The notes under the pieces were generated by a model, which did no database searches, was not told where the DNA came from, and was given only the letters and a program-made list of their open reading frames with translations. This document shows positions 24,901 through 32,190 of a stretch of 32,287 nucleotides of DNA, in pieces; position 1 is the stretch's first letter; each line of letters opens with the position of its first letter. This stretch comes from Pyrinomonadaceae bacterium (GTDB lineage Bacteria > Acidobacteriota > Blastocatellia > Pyrinomonadales > Pyrinomonadaceae). A program made the position numbers and the translations under genes. The stretch is from positions 1-32,287 of the forward strand of contig JACCSP010000004.1 in the NCBI GenBank assembly GCA_013812905.1, given 5' to 3'.

Positions 24901-25372
24901 CATGCTCATCGAACGCTTGCGGCGGAAGCTGCTGGCGCTTAACTACTCGCGAACTGTGGATGAGGCCAACACCTATCCGGACGCCGTGTTTACTGGTCCC
25001 ATGGTGGCGCTCCTGGACGCGAACTCGGCTTCTGACGGAGACATCTTCCCAGCCATGTTCCGTGAAGCAGGACTCGGCCCGCTGATCGGAAAACGATCGT
25101 GGGGTGGTGTTGTCGGCATCAGCAATCGCGGACAGTTGGTCGATGGCGGGGGAATTTCGGTGCCTGAATCAGGATTTGCCAACACGAAGGGCGAATGGGT
25201 GATCGAGGGTTACGGCGTCGATCCTGATATTGAGGTAGACAACGATCCGAAGTCAGTGCTGGATGGCAAAGATCCCCAGCTCGAGCGTGGTATTGCGGAA
25301 ATAATGGCGCGACTCAAACAACCGACGCGCTTGCCGGCAAAGCCTCCCGGTCCTGTGAAGACGAACAGGTAA
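21959..25372 (+). CDS. Tricorn-like exported S41 protease (beta-propeller, PDZ, S41 core)
   Basis: This 1137-residue protein has a signal peptide (FALMLGMITAHAQ). N-terminal TolB/PD40-type propeller repeats follow (for example FSPDGKWIAFTG, WSPDGSRIAFISD, WSADGQRIAFGDKDG, WDPQGNYIYFVSD), then a Lys/Pro/Glu-rich linker (about 548-605) and a second propeller segment. After these come a Tricorn core-1-like helical domain, a PDZ domain (about 840-920) and the S41 core. Candidate catalytic residues are His800 (VQHAYVEGGDF), Ser1025 (NSASDGD) and Glu1083 (EGYGVDPDIEVD), matching the Tricorn arrangement. It probably degrades peptides in the periplasm. The start is TTG at 21959, with AGGGAGG five bases upstream; the longer frame from 21842 runs through a repeat and has no signal peptide at its N-terminus. 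It follows the amidohydrolase operon by 159 bases. Confidence 0.92.
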   Translation: MFSRSKIARYFLPGFVFALMLGMITAHAQTKLLRFPDIHGDRVVFTYAGDLWTAATTGGSAIRLTAHPGVEVFAKFSPDGKWIAFTGQYDGDEQVYVIPVGGGVPRQLTFYPARGPLAPRWGYDNQIYGWTRDGQRILFRSLRDSWALPIARLYSVSVEGGAAEAMPMPTAGSGDFSADTAQLVYSPQSRDFRSEKRYGGGQANSLQIFDLKTYATKQISEGPRPSRDPMWIGDTIYFNSDRDGHFNLFAYNVTEGKTTQVTNSKLWDVRWPSSDNEGKIVYEMNGELQVLDTRNRKSGSISINVPDDGLARRPSRVSASNQIESVGLSPKGERAVFAARGDIFSAPIEKGPTRNLTHSSGAHDKWPSWSPDGSRIAFISDLSGEEELYLVPQDGLKAPEQITRGGTAMRYQPEWSADGQRIAFGDKDGKIHVLTVSDRKLTEIADSPRGQIRDYVWSPRGNYLAFSMAVSGNGFSSVYIWNAADGKVNRITDDMFNAFNPAWDPQGNYIYFVSDREFAPQISQIEFNYATNRDAYIYAMSLRKDVKHPFPAESDEVAVTKPDEAPKPKGTPPALEPKEPAKDLNKELSKEPATEIDKEKPASSPTPEAKPDATAKPPVILAIDFDGISGRAARVPLGADNYGGLSAKTGHLLYGVGPAFYYGRTGDRPASLRIYSINDRKETTLAEDVRGYSMSDDGAKVLVAQGPAYNLYDATPQGDKSKKAVPTTALAVDRVPAEEWSQIFNEVWRRYRDWFYVSNMHGYDWVALREQYKPLLQYVAHRSDLNYVISEMISELTVQHAYVEGGDFQIPPRPRVGLPGARFELDKAAGRYRIARIFEGQNEEDIYRSPLTEIGVNASVGEYVLAIDGDELKGTDDPYRLLRNKADNPVQLTVNKKPFMEGARIISYRPITDEGNLIYLDWINANRRKVSEATGGRVGYIHIPDMGSNGIREFIKWYYPQIRKEALIVDVRANGGGNVSRMLIERLRRKLLALNYSRTVDEANTYPDAVFTGPMVALLDANSASDGDIFPAMFREAGLGPLIGKRSWGGVVGISNRGQLVDGGGISVPESGFANTKGEWVIEGYGVDPDIEVDNDPKSVLDGKDPQLERGIAEIMARLKQPTRLPAKPPGPVKTNR

Positions 25373-25385
25373 TCAACGCCTACGC

Positions 25386-25541
25386 GTGAAATCGTCGGCA
25401 TTGATAAAACCTTTTCGAATGAGAAACTGGAAACAAAGCAAACCTGATTCAGGTACCGTCGGTCCTAAAGCCACCGAGTATTACTACGTCGACAAAACAA
25501 GCAACAAGCTTGCCGGTCGCAGCTTGCTCCGCTTTGTTTAG
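25386..25541 (+). other. Possible small ORF or gene remnant
   Basis: A GTG at 25386 (or ATG at 25419) opens a frame of 51 (or 40) residues ending in TEYYYVDKTSNKLAGRSLLRFV. The composition looks protein-like, but there is no clear SD and no family was recognised. It could be a real small protein, the 3' end of a decayed gene, or chance. Nothing else is seen in the 204-base gap 25373-25576. Confidence 0.25.
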
Positions 25542-25576
25542 AGATTGAAGATAGGACTTCTCGACGGACAACAGGG

Positions 25577-25981
25577 TCAGTTCAACGCCGCTCTCAATGA
25601 AAACGTTAAGGTGCCCCCGACGAAACGCGACTGAGTTGGTGGGTCCCCACGCCAGGCCTCACTGCCCATGTTGCTCACCGCAGCCTTTGTCGAGAGGCGC
25701 GTAAAGTCTGATAAGGCATTACTCGCAGCCTCGTTTGACGGGTAAGGGACGATAGCGATCTTTACCCGACGATCTGACGTTTTCCAACTTTCAATCAACG
25801 TGTTTGAGCCGGGATAGACTGGAACGATCCGCTCGCGTGTCCAGCCACGCATATGTCTGTCAAACGAGTTGTCCAGTTTGAAACCGAGTACAACCATATC
25901 AGGTGAAAGCTTTTGTGCATTAGAAACAGCAGGCAGGAACAGAGCAAGAGAGACAAAAAAAAGACAACATTGTAATTTCAT
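25577..25981 (-). CDS. Small secreted protein of unknown function
   Basis: This 134-residue protein has a clear signal peptide (MKLQCCLFFVSLALFLPAVSNAQ). The mature part of about 110 residues has alternating charged and hydrophobic strands (RVKIAIVPYPSNEAASNALSDF...) and ends in VGGTLTFSLRAALN. No family was recognised. The signal peptide and the coding-like composition argue for a real gene. No strong SD precedes the ATG at 25981. It is followed on the same strand by no close gene; the Uma2 gene lies 39 bases upstream on the same strand, so the two may be co-transcribed. Confidence 0.65.
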   Translation of the reverse strand: MKLQCCLFFVSLALFLPAVSNAQKLSPDMVVLGFKLDNSFDRHMRGWTRERIVPVYPGSNTLIESWKTSDRRVKIAIVPYPSNEAASNALSDFTRLSTKAAVSNMGSEAWRGDPPTQSRFVGGTLTFSLRAALN

Positions 25982-26020
25982 GTAAGCATGTTCGTTGATG
26001 TGAGGAACTAAACAGACACT

Positions 26021-26629
26021 TTAGACCAAGCCAGCAAACAGTTCATCAACCGAAACTTGCCAGCCAGCCAACACTCTCGATTCTGCCGAGTCGCCTTTCG
26101 AGTAACGCCATGTCTCCCAGGCAGGTTTGGCCTTGCGTTCCGTTGCGTAGCGTACTTCAACTGTCATCGTAGAGTGATCCACCAGCCATAATTCGCGCAC
26201 ACCAAGTGCAAGATACGTATGCGCTTTGGTCGTGCGATCATATATGGCGTTGCTGGCGGAAAGATATTCAAAGACGATGTCGGCGGACGTGCGTTTTCGC
26301 CCCATACGTTCGAGCAACTCCTGCGAAACGTACATCATGTCAGGCTCGAGATAAGTGCCTGCGAAGCGGTCCGTGTAGATTGGCTCGCGTGGATGATGAA
26401 CTTCGCCATCTTTTTGGTGGGCGAGCAGATACTGCACTAGTGATTTGTTCAACCGGGAGTCGATTGAACCGTGAGGTGGGTCAGGTGGTGGAACCATGAA
26501 AAGACAACCTCCGATCAATTCGTAGTGAGAGCGATCGTCGGGGTCTGGCAGGGACCAAAACTCTTCGAGGGTGTAGCTGTGCAAGAGTGGTGAGAAGCTG
26601 ACCTCTGGGGCCGTGTCGAGAGCCTGCAT
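26021..26629 (-). CDS. Uma2-family (DUF820) PD-(D/E)xK protein
   Basis: This 202-residue protein has the Uma2/DUF820 pattern: YTLEEFWSLPDPDDRSHYELIGG at the N-terminus, GTYLEPDMMYVS (PD motif), ADIVFEYLSASN (the family usually has VVEVLSPS), a downstream Lys region DRTTKAHTYLALGVRELWLVD, and a C-terminal WQVSVDELF. The family has a restriction-endonuclease-like fold and is abundant in cyanobacteria and other phyla; its biological role is largely unknown. AGGAGG lies about ten bases upstream of the ATG at 26629, so the start is secure. The E-x-L context is slightly unusual (FEYLSAS) but keeps the Glu. Confidence 0.9.
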   Translation of the reverse strand: MQALDTAPEVSFSPLLHSYTLEEFWSLPDPDDRSHYELIGGCLFMVPPPDPPHGSIDSRLNKSLVQYLLAHQKDGEVHHPREPIYTDRFAGTYLEPDMMYVSQELLERMGRKRTSADIVFEYLSASNAIYDRTTKAHTYLALGVRELWLVDHSTMTVEVRYATERKAKPAWETWRYSKGDSAESRVLAGWQVSVDELFAGLV

Positions 26630-26808
26630 TTAATTCAAACCTCCTAATTTTGAACTTATCGTACCACCAGAGTCTTAAGGCTCAAACGGTTGTAGTTCGG
26701 TGAAGGACACGGTTTTTATTGTGACTATCTCACAGTCAGTCGACCGCGAGCATATGAGTTCTGGATCGTCACCTTTTCCGAACTGCGCTGAACTGGCGTA
26801 TTCCCCAT

Positions 26809-27285
26809 TCACCCTCGCACGATCAACTTTTCTGGCGGCCGCATCGCCGGCGATCCTTTGTGCTGCCAGCAACGAACAGGACTATGAACGCGACGAGCGC
26901 AGGGCGTCCCCTTTTTTGTGCGCGCTCCGCAGAGGTAGACCAACTCCTCTTCCGTCCTCGCCGGAGAATTTTGGGACGGGTTCAAGCTTGTAGGTTCAGG
27001 GTTGGCTGGAATGGCACCAGTTTCACTCCCCCGATTGCTCTCTGGCTTGTAAAGAGGCGAATTGCCGCTGCGCTCGATGACCAGGGCTGGCGGAGCAGGG
27101 CGTCCCGCGCGTCCGCAGATCATACCGATACTAAACAGCGCGAATGCCGCTACCAGAGGAATTTTCACGCGCTGCTTCAGTAAGCGCTTTGAGCAAAGGT
27201 CACAAAACTTGCGGCTGGTCCACATGTGCCAGTTCAGGCGCAGTATCTTCGCGCCGCATTCGGAGCAGAAATTGGGTCGATACAC
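26809..27285 (-). CDS. Zinc-ribbon, membrane-anchored protein with a C-terminal Cys/His motif
   Basis: This 158-residue protein starts at a GTG (27285) and has an N-terminal four-Cys ribbon (Cys7-x2-Cys10 and Cys28-x2-Cys31) and one membrane helix (about 42-58, IPLVAAFALFSIGMI). A Pro/Ser/Asn-rich linker follows, then a C-terminal motif CGARTKKGTPC-x9-CWQH (Cys119, Cys129, Cys139, His142), which looks like a second zinc site. A C-x-A-x-T-K-x-G-x-x-C...RC-x-x-H motif occurs in various small bacterial and phage proteins of unknown function. The architecture resembles membrane-tethered zinc-ribbon proteins, with the two metal sites on opposite sides of the membrane. No partner gene is apparent; the Uma2 gene lies 179 bases downstream on the same strand. 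Confidence 0.65.
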   Translation of the reverse strand: MYRPNFCSECGAKILRLNWHMWTSRKFCDLCSKRLLKQRVKIPLVAAFALFSIGMICGRAGRPAPPALVIERSGNSPLYKPESNRGSETGAIPANPEPTSLNPSQNSPARTEEELVYLCGARTKKGTPCARRVHSPVRCWQHKGSPAMRPPEKLIVRG

Positions 27286-27867
27286 TGTTGAGCCCTCGGC
27301 AAAGAAAGGTTGTGAGGTCTCTGCCCAAGCAGGAGACGGGTTTGCTACACCGCAGTTTGCGGAAATTGAGATTGACTGAGGTAATCTCCGCTCGTTTTAG
27401 GCGTGAGCATTATATGCCATCGTTAACTAGAAACCGTTTTTTTTTAGACCGGCAACCGGATAATCCCGGTTGGAGTCTTATTCACACCGCGGCTTTAGCC
27501 TGGTGAGAAAGTGGTTCAAATAGTCTAAAGAACCGTTTCAACGGGTTGGTAGGGCCCATTAAATTTTCACCCAGCCGAACCCGTTTCAAACGGTTCGATA
27601 ATTGGGGGCTGGTTGACCTCGGGCTGAACCCGCAGTTTAATGAGATTATCAAAAGAACCGGTACGCTGCAGTACGCGCCGCACCCTGCCCCTCACTTTTC
27701 CATATTTGGGATACCCGCTTAAAGCAGGCAAACTTAAGCCGCAAGCAACGGGACTGCGATTTTCTGCGTCCGAAGGTAGCGACCGAATGCTAACTTGGGA
27801 GCCGGATTGCAAAAAGCTGAACTTGGCAGGCATACTCGCGAACAAAACCAAGGACAGGCGATTCCAG
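27286..27867. other. 582-base intergenic region with two inverted repeats
   Basis: No convincing gene was found. CAACCGG at 27453-27459 pairs with CCGGTTG at 27466-27472 (6-base loop), just after a T-run. A longer imperfect inverted repeat pairs 27530-27549 (GAACCGTTTCAACGGGTT...) with 27576-27596 (CGAACCCGTTTCAAACGGTTC). The frame of the VWA gene is open back to 27640, but the encoded Arg/Lys-rich stretch precedes a clear signal peptide and is probably untranslated leader and promoter. Confidence 0.5.
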
Positions 27868-28896
27868 ATGACTTCGTTTCCAAACCCCGTAATCAATTCT
27901 TTACAGCCAACTCTATTCCTTGCGTTGGCGCTGATACTTTTGACAACAAACGTTTCACGCGCCCAGGAAATTGACGACGTCGTTCGAACGAGTGTCTCCC
28001 TGGTGCAACTGAATGTCGGCGTAGTCGATAAAGAAGGCCGGGCCATCACCTCCTTAACTCGAAATGACTTCACGGTTTTCGAAGACGGAGTCCGACAACC
28101 TATTTCCCAATTCGAACCCACCAACGCTCCGTTCAGTCTGGTGTTGCTGCTTGACGTCTCCGGATCGACGATAAACTTTCGCCCGCAGTTAAAGCTGGCC
28201 ACCCAGCGCTTCCTCGATGCACTAGCCCCCGAAGACCGCGTGGCGGTCATACAATTCAACGCCAATACCAAAAAATTGGTGAGTTTTTCAACCGATCGCA
28301 AAAAGACTGCTTATGCCATCCAAATTGCCGAGGGCACCGGCGAAACCAATCTCTTTGACGCGCTTAAATACTCTCTAAAAGAACTTGAGAAAGAAGGCAA
28401 GCGACGCAAAGCGATCGTCGTACTGACTGACGGGCTTGATACGGAGATGCGTAATGTAGATCGCATGGTGGTCGCGAAGGCGCAGACTGATGAGGAAGCG
28501 CTCTCGGCAATCCAGCCAGAGTCAAGTGGGCCGCTGACCACAGTGCTGAATGCGGCGGACCGGCAGGGAGTGACGATCTATCCCCTCGCGCTGCCGTCCG
28601 GCGATCCGAAGCGATTGCCGCTGCCCGGTCCTGACATCACCGGAATATATGCAGCAGCTCGGACCAGATTGCAGAGTCTTGCCAAGCGCACTGGCGGTCG
28701 CCTTACTGACGTCAGTCGTCTAGATCAGATGGCCAGACTCTATGCCGAGGTGGCGGCAGACCTGCGCACACTTTACACCGTTGCTTACCGGGCACCCAGT
28801 GATCGCCCGCGCGATGGGAGATGGCATGACATACGTGTTGAAGTTAGCCATCCCGCGCTCATCGCCCGCACCCGTCCGGGTTACTACGCCCGTTAA
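27868..28896 (+). CDS. Exported VWA-domain protein (VWFA-related, acidobacterial type)
   Basis: This 342-residue protein has a signal peptide (FLALALILLTTNVSRAQ). A short beta domain, VQLNVGVVDKEGRAITSLTRNDFTVFEDG, is followed by a von Willebrand A domain. The MIDAS is complete: LLDVSGST (Asp96, Ser98, Ser100), Thr in GETNLFDAL, and Asp in VLTDGLDT. The C-terminus, LRTLYTVAYRAPSDRPRDGRWH...VEVSHPALIARTRPGYYAR, is the hallmark of the VWFA-related proteins that are abundant in Acidobacteria (TIGR03436-like). The likely role is metal-dependent protein binding or adhesion at the cell surface. The ATG at 27868 is chosen because it begins the signal peptide; AGGCG lies about seven bases upstream. 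It appears to be a single-gene unit. Confidence 0.92.
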   Translation: MTSFPNPVINSLQPTLFLALALILLTTNVSRAQEIDDVVRTSVSLVQLNVGVVDKEGRAITSLTRNDFTVFEDGVRQPISQFEPTNAPFSLVLLLDVSGSTINFRPQLKLATQRFLDALAPEDRVAVIQFNANTKKLVSFSTDRKKTAYAIQIAEGTGETNLFDALKYSLKELEKEGKRRKAIVVLTDGLDTEMRNVDRMVVAKAQTDEEALSAIQPESSGPLTTVLNAADRQGVTIYPLALPSGDPKRLPLPGPDITGIYAAARTRLQSLAKRTGGRLTDVSRLDQMARLYAEVAADLRTLYTVAYRAPSDRPRDGRWHDIRVEVSHPALIARTRPGYYAR

Positions 28897-28998
28897 GTCA
28901 GGTTCGGTTTCGAGTTTCGGCTCAGGCTTCGAGTTTTAGATTCTGAGTCTGAGCAGGGGGCTTCCAACCGATTAGCACTTATCGATTTTTCCGAGCGT

Positions 28999-29033
28999 TT
29001 TACTATTTACCATTTACGATTTACTATTTACCG
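28999..29033. repeat. Five tandem heptamers (TTTACNA) immediately upstream of the tRNA
   Basis: Units are TTTACTA, TTTACCA, TTTACGA, TTTACTA and TTTACCG, each seven bases, ending five bases before the tRNA gene. Only positions 6 and 7 vary. The array could influence tRNA promoter spacing or be a slippage-prone repeat. The region 28897-28998 before it holds short direct repeats of TTCGGTTTCGAG-like sequence and no gene. Confidence 0.75.
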
Positions 29034-29038
29034 TTCGG

Positions 29039-29115
29039 GCACCCGTAGCTCAGCTGGATAGAGTACCTGACTACGAATCAGGGGGTCGCACGTTCGAGTC
29101 GTGCCGGGTGCACCA
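29039..29115 (+). tRNA. tRNA-Arg(ACG)
   Basis: The 77-base gene folds as a complete cloverleaf. The acceptor stem is GCACCCG/CGGGTGC, the D-arm GCTC-AGCTGGATA-GAGT (one G-T pair), and the anticodon stem CCTGA/TCAGG with loop CTACGAA (anticodon ACG at 29073-29075). The variable loop is five bases. The T-arm is GCACG-TTCGAGT-CGTGC, followed by discriminator A and an encoded CCA (29113-29115). The ACG anticodon is normally edited to ICG and reads CGU, CGC and CGA. No tRNA-linked integrase or attachment-site duplication was seen in the adjacent 300 bases. Confidence 0.97.
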
Positions 29116-29426
29116 AAATCTCAATAACTTACAAGAATTAAAATACGTTAGTAGTCCTCACCTCCACAAAACACCCCACTCTCAAGAAATACACAAAAGC
29201 AACTTCTGTTAAAACAGAATCGCAACAGCGAGGCTACAATCGAGCTCGTTCAAAAGAATTAGAACGTAAATATTCAGCGCCCAACATGAAACAACGCCTT
29301 GCAGCCGACCGCGAATAGCGTGGAAGTCCCCATCCTCGGGCTGTGTTGAACATGAAACTTCCCGCCCACCCCTGCGTAGTGGTAAGCGACACCTCGCGGC
29401 CTGTTATAGTTGTATTTAGTCTGCAA
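29116..29426. other. 311-base intergenic region after the tRNA
   Basis: The stretch is A/C-rich at first and holds a small hairpin, TTCTGTT-AA-AACAGAA at 29204-29219. No gene was recognised. The region upstream of the first permease contains TTATAGTTGTATTTAG, a plausible but unproven -10-like area. The permease frame is open back to 29343, but that part does not match the family. Confidence 0.4.
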
Positions 29427-30653
29427 ATGCCATATTTCGAAGCGCTAAAACTAGCTCTCGCTTCCATCCTGACTCACAAACTGCGTTCCTTTTTGACCCT
29501 GCTGGGCGTCATATTCGGAGTGGCTACTGTGATTGTAGTAGTGTCGCTAATCGAAGGCTTCAATTCCTATGTCGATGAGAAGATTGCCAACATCGGGACT
29601 AATGCTTTCTCGGTGAGCAAGTATGCGATTGACGACTTCTCCAGTGTCGAGGCGCTCAACGCGGCACGCAGGCGCAACAAGGACGTGACTCTCGACGATG
29701 CCGCGGCTCTCCAAGCGCGCGACGGATCCATCCAGGAGGTCGGCGCTAAGGAAGATGCAGCGGGGGACGTAAAGTTTGGGGCGACTCATCTTTTTCGCAT
29801 TCACATCAGCGCTACCACACCTAACATTGCCGAGATCGAACGAATCGAAGCCGGCGAGGGCCGCTACTTCACCAAAGTTGAAGATGAAAGCCGGCGCAGT
29901 GTTACGTTTATCGGAGCCGATGTCGCGGAGAAACTTTTTCCGACATCGAATCCCCTCGGCCAAACAATTCGCATCGACGGGCGGCCTTTTGAAATCGTAG
30001 GTGTCGGCAAAGCTAAGGGTTCCGTCTTTGGCCAACCGCAGGACATGTACGTTTCCATGCCCCTTTCAACTTTCATGGCGATCTACGGCTCGCGGCGATC
30101 GTTAAATCTTAGTGTGACGTCGACCAGTCCCGAAAGTTATCAGGATGCCGTTGATGAAGCTCGCGTCGTTATGCGGATGCGCCGTAAATTGTCGCCCGCT
30201 GAAAAAGATAACTTCGGGATCATAACCCCGAGCGCTATCAACGAACTGCGAGACAAGATCTTCGGGACCATTCAGATTGCCGCGATTGGTGTTACCTCAA
30301 TCTCCCTTGTGGTCGGCGGCATCGTTATCATGAACATCATGCTGGTGAGCGTTTCAGAGCGGACTAAAGAGATTGGCATCCGCAAAAGCATCGGCGCTCG
30401 CCGCACCGACATACTGAAACAGTTTCTGGCCGAGTCCACATTGCTGTCCCTGGTGGGCGGCGGAATAGGCATTACCATCGCCTACCTGCTGGCTAAGCTG
30501 GTGGCAGTCTTAACGCCGGTCCCTACTGCTCTGCCGCTTCTTGCCGTCACCGTAGCTCTCGCAGTGTCGGGAACCGTTGGTCTGATTTCTGGGGTGTATC
30601 CCGCATGGAAAGCAGCGGGGCTGGATCCAATTGAAGCGCTGCGAGCTGAATGA
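29427..30653 (+). CDS. MacB/FtsX-like ABC transporter permease 1
   Basis: This 408-residue inner-membrane protein has the MacB layout: one N-terminal membrane helix (LTHKLRSFLTLLGVIFGVATVIVVVSL), a periplasmic MacB_PCD-type domain (about 45-275), and three C-terminal helices (about 286-308, 339-362 and 368-390). The conserved cytoplasmic segment MNIMLVSVSERTKEIGIRKSIGARR and the ending SGVYPAWKAAGLDPIEALRAE are family hallmarks. Such permeases work with an ATPase in mechanotransmission or export of lipids, peptides or macrolides; no ATPase gene is in the window. The ATG at 29427 aligns with the usual start (MPYFEALKLALASI); no clear SD precedes it. Upstream starts at 29343 or 29352 would add a 25-28-residue non-homologous extension. 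Confidence 0.9.
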   Translation: MPYFEALKLALASILTHKLRSFLTLLGVIFGVATVIVVVSLIEGFNSYVDEKIANIGTNAFSVSKYAIDDFSSVEALNAARRRNKDVTLDDAAALQARDGSIQEVGAKEDAAGDVKFGATHLFRIHISATTPNIAEIERIEAGEGRYFTKVEDESRRSVTFIGADVAEKLFPTSNPLGQTIRIDGRPFEIVGVGKAKGSVFGQPQDMYVSMPLSTFMAIYGSRRSLNLSVTSTSPESYQDAVDEARVVMRMRRKLSPAEKDNFGIITPSAINELRDKIFGTIQIAAIGVTSISLVVGGIVIMNIMLVSVSERTKEIGIRKSIGARRTDILKQFLAESTLLSLVGGGIGITIAYLLAKLVAVLTPVPTALPLLAVTVALAVSGTVGLISGVYPAWKAAGLDPIEALRAE

Positions 30654-30682
30654 CTACAAGACCACGCGAGTGAAAAAGACCA

Positions 30683-30869
30683 TTTTCCATTTGTCATCTT
30701 TCATATTTTTCGTTTCTCAATTGTGATGTTTCTGAATCTCATTTCGTGATCCTTCGTGTAACGTTGTGGATCGTTTGCCAGGCCGGGAGATCAGAACGAT
30801 CCACGAAATCACACCAACGGACACGAATAAGAAGTAGACAATGAAAAATGGGAGATGAGAAATGGAAAA
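30683..30869. repeat. Nested inverted repeat (MITE-like) between the two permease genes
   Basis: Outer arms: 30683-30711 (TTTTCCATTTGTCATCTTTC...) and 30843-30869, inverted, with a few mismatches. Inner arms: 30743-30775 and 30795-30827 (AACGATCCACGAAATCACAC...), pairing at 25 of 33 positions. The inner arms belong to the same family as 21862-21933 and 177-296. The element fills most of the 268-base gap, and its right outer arm contains an ATG (30862) with GGGAGA ahead of it. Confidence 0.7.
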
Positions 30870-30921
30870 GACTCCGGCACTTAAACGAATTAGCATTTTA
30901 TCACTAACATCTAAACCGGAC

Positions 30922-32190
30922 ATGAACCTCTTTCAAGGTAGCTTATTCGAGAACGTTAGAATGGGGCTGGATACGTTGTGGCAGCACAAGCTCCGGTCTG
31001 CGCTTACCGTGCTGGGAGTAGTCATCGGCACTATGACCGTGATCGTCATCGCGGCCTTCGTTTCCGGAATCGACGCTCGCGTTTCCAAAGAAATTGAATC
31101 ATTCGGGACCAATTCTATCTACATTTACCGGTTCGACCCGGGTTTCAACTTCAACCCATCGCAGGAGGAGCGGATGCGTAAGCCGCTCAGCTACGAAGAT
31201 ACGTTGGCCATCCAAACCGAGTGTCCTTCCATCCTTTATGCCGCGGCGTTTATGTCCCCGGTGGATTTCTTTGGCGGCCCTTTCACCCAGCGCGTTAACG
31301 TACGCTATCGTGACATCGAGATGACTAATGCCGCCGTGCAGGGTGCTTCCCCCACGTACTTCAAGATGGGTGTAACGACTATCGCTGAGGGCCGCTACTT
31401 CACTGACGAAGAAAACGCGCGTCACGCCAACGTGGTGGTCATCGGCAGCGACGTCGCTAACACACTCTTCCCTTTCAGCAATGCCGTCGATCAGCAGGTG
31501 TCGATTAATGGTAGGAGTTACCGGGTGGCTGGTGTGCTTGCTGCGCGCGATGTCTTCCTGGTCGGCGCCGAAGACCCGAACAATGAGAACAAGGCCGTCT
31601 ACATGCCCTATCTCACATTGCGCAAATTGTATCCTGATGTTAATGACAACTTTGTTATGGCCCAGGCGCGACCGGGGGAAATGCGAGCGGCAGTCGAGGA
31701 GGTACGTGAACTGTTGCGCCGGCGACGAAAAGTGGCGTTTGGGGCGGCCGACAACTTTGGGATCTCCACTTCTGAACAAATCCTCTCGCAGTTTGGCGCC
31801 ATTACCGGAGGCGTGTTCGCTTTGATGGTCGCTATCTCAAGTGTCGGGCTGCTGATCGGCGGTATCGGCGTGATGAACATTATGTTGGTCTCGGTAACGG
31901 AGCGTACCCGGGAAATCGGCGTCAGAAAAGCAATTGGTGCGCGGCGGCGCGACATCGTGCTGCAGATTCTGATTGAAGCGGCAACGCTGACCGGGTTGGG
32001 TGGAATCCTCGGAATTTTGGTGGGCTCCGGCATCGCCCTGTTAATCCAGACTATAATGCCCACCTACATTCCAATCTGGGCGCCGATTGTAGGCTTTGTT
32101 GTTTCAGTGGGGTTGGGTGTGATCTTCGGATTGTGGCCCGCATGGAAGGCGGCCCGATTGAATCCGATTGAAGCGCTTAGGTATGAGTAG
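30922..32190 (+). CDS. MacB/FtsX-like ABC transporter permease 2
   Basis: This 422-residue paralogue of the preceding permease has the same layout: N-terminal helix (LWQHKLRSALTVLGVVIGTMTVIVIAAF), a periplasmic MacB_PCD-type domain containing RYFTDEENARHANVVVIGSDVA, and three C-terminal helices. The segment MNIMLVSVTERTREIGVRKAIGARR and the ending FGLWPAWKAARLNPIEALRYE are diagnostic. The ATG at 30922 (MNLFQGSLFENVRMGL) aligns with the family start. An upstream ATG at 30862 lies in the right arm of a repeat and would add 20 unrelated residues, although it has a better-looking SD. The two permeases may form a heterodimer served by an ATPase encoded outside the window. The last 97 bases of the window hold no recognisable gene. 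Confidence 0.9.
   Translation: MNLFQGSLFENVRMGLDTLWQHKLRSALTVLGVVIGTMTVIVIAAFVSGIDARVSKEIESFGTNSIYIYRFDPGFNFNPSQEERMRKPLSYEDTLAIQTECPSILYAAAFMSPVDFFGGPFTQRVNVRYRDIEMTNAAVQGASPTYFKMGVTTIAEGRYFTDEENARHANVVVIGSDVANTLFPFSNAVDQQVSINGRSYRVAGVLAARDVFLVGAEDPNNENKAVYMPYLTLRKLYPDVNDNFVMAQARPGEMRAAVEEVRELLRRRRKVAFGAADNFGISTSEQILSQFGAITGGVFALMVAISSVGLLIGGIGVMNIMLVSVTERTREIGVRKAIGARRRDIVLQILIEAATLTGLGGILGILVGSGIALLIQTIMPTYIPIWAPIVGFVVSVGLGVIFGLWPAWKAARLNPIEALRYE

Noticed and set aside
26675-26872. A 65-codon minus-strand ORF downstream of the zinc-ribbon gene
   Set aside because: It overlaps the 3' end of the better-supported zinc-ribbon gene in another frame, lacks an SD and has no recognisable motif.
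27640-27867. N-terminal extension of the VWA gene
   Set aside because: The extension is not protein-like for this family and would place 76 residues before a clear signal peptide.
28999-29033. Tandem heptamers considered as a CRISPR-like array
   Set aside because: The units are seven bases with no spacers; they form a simple tandem repeat.
29039-29426. tRNA-Arg considered as an integration site for a mobile element
   Set aside because: No integrase and no duplicated tRNA 3' end were seen, and the following genes are ordinary permeases.
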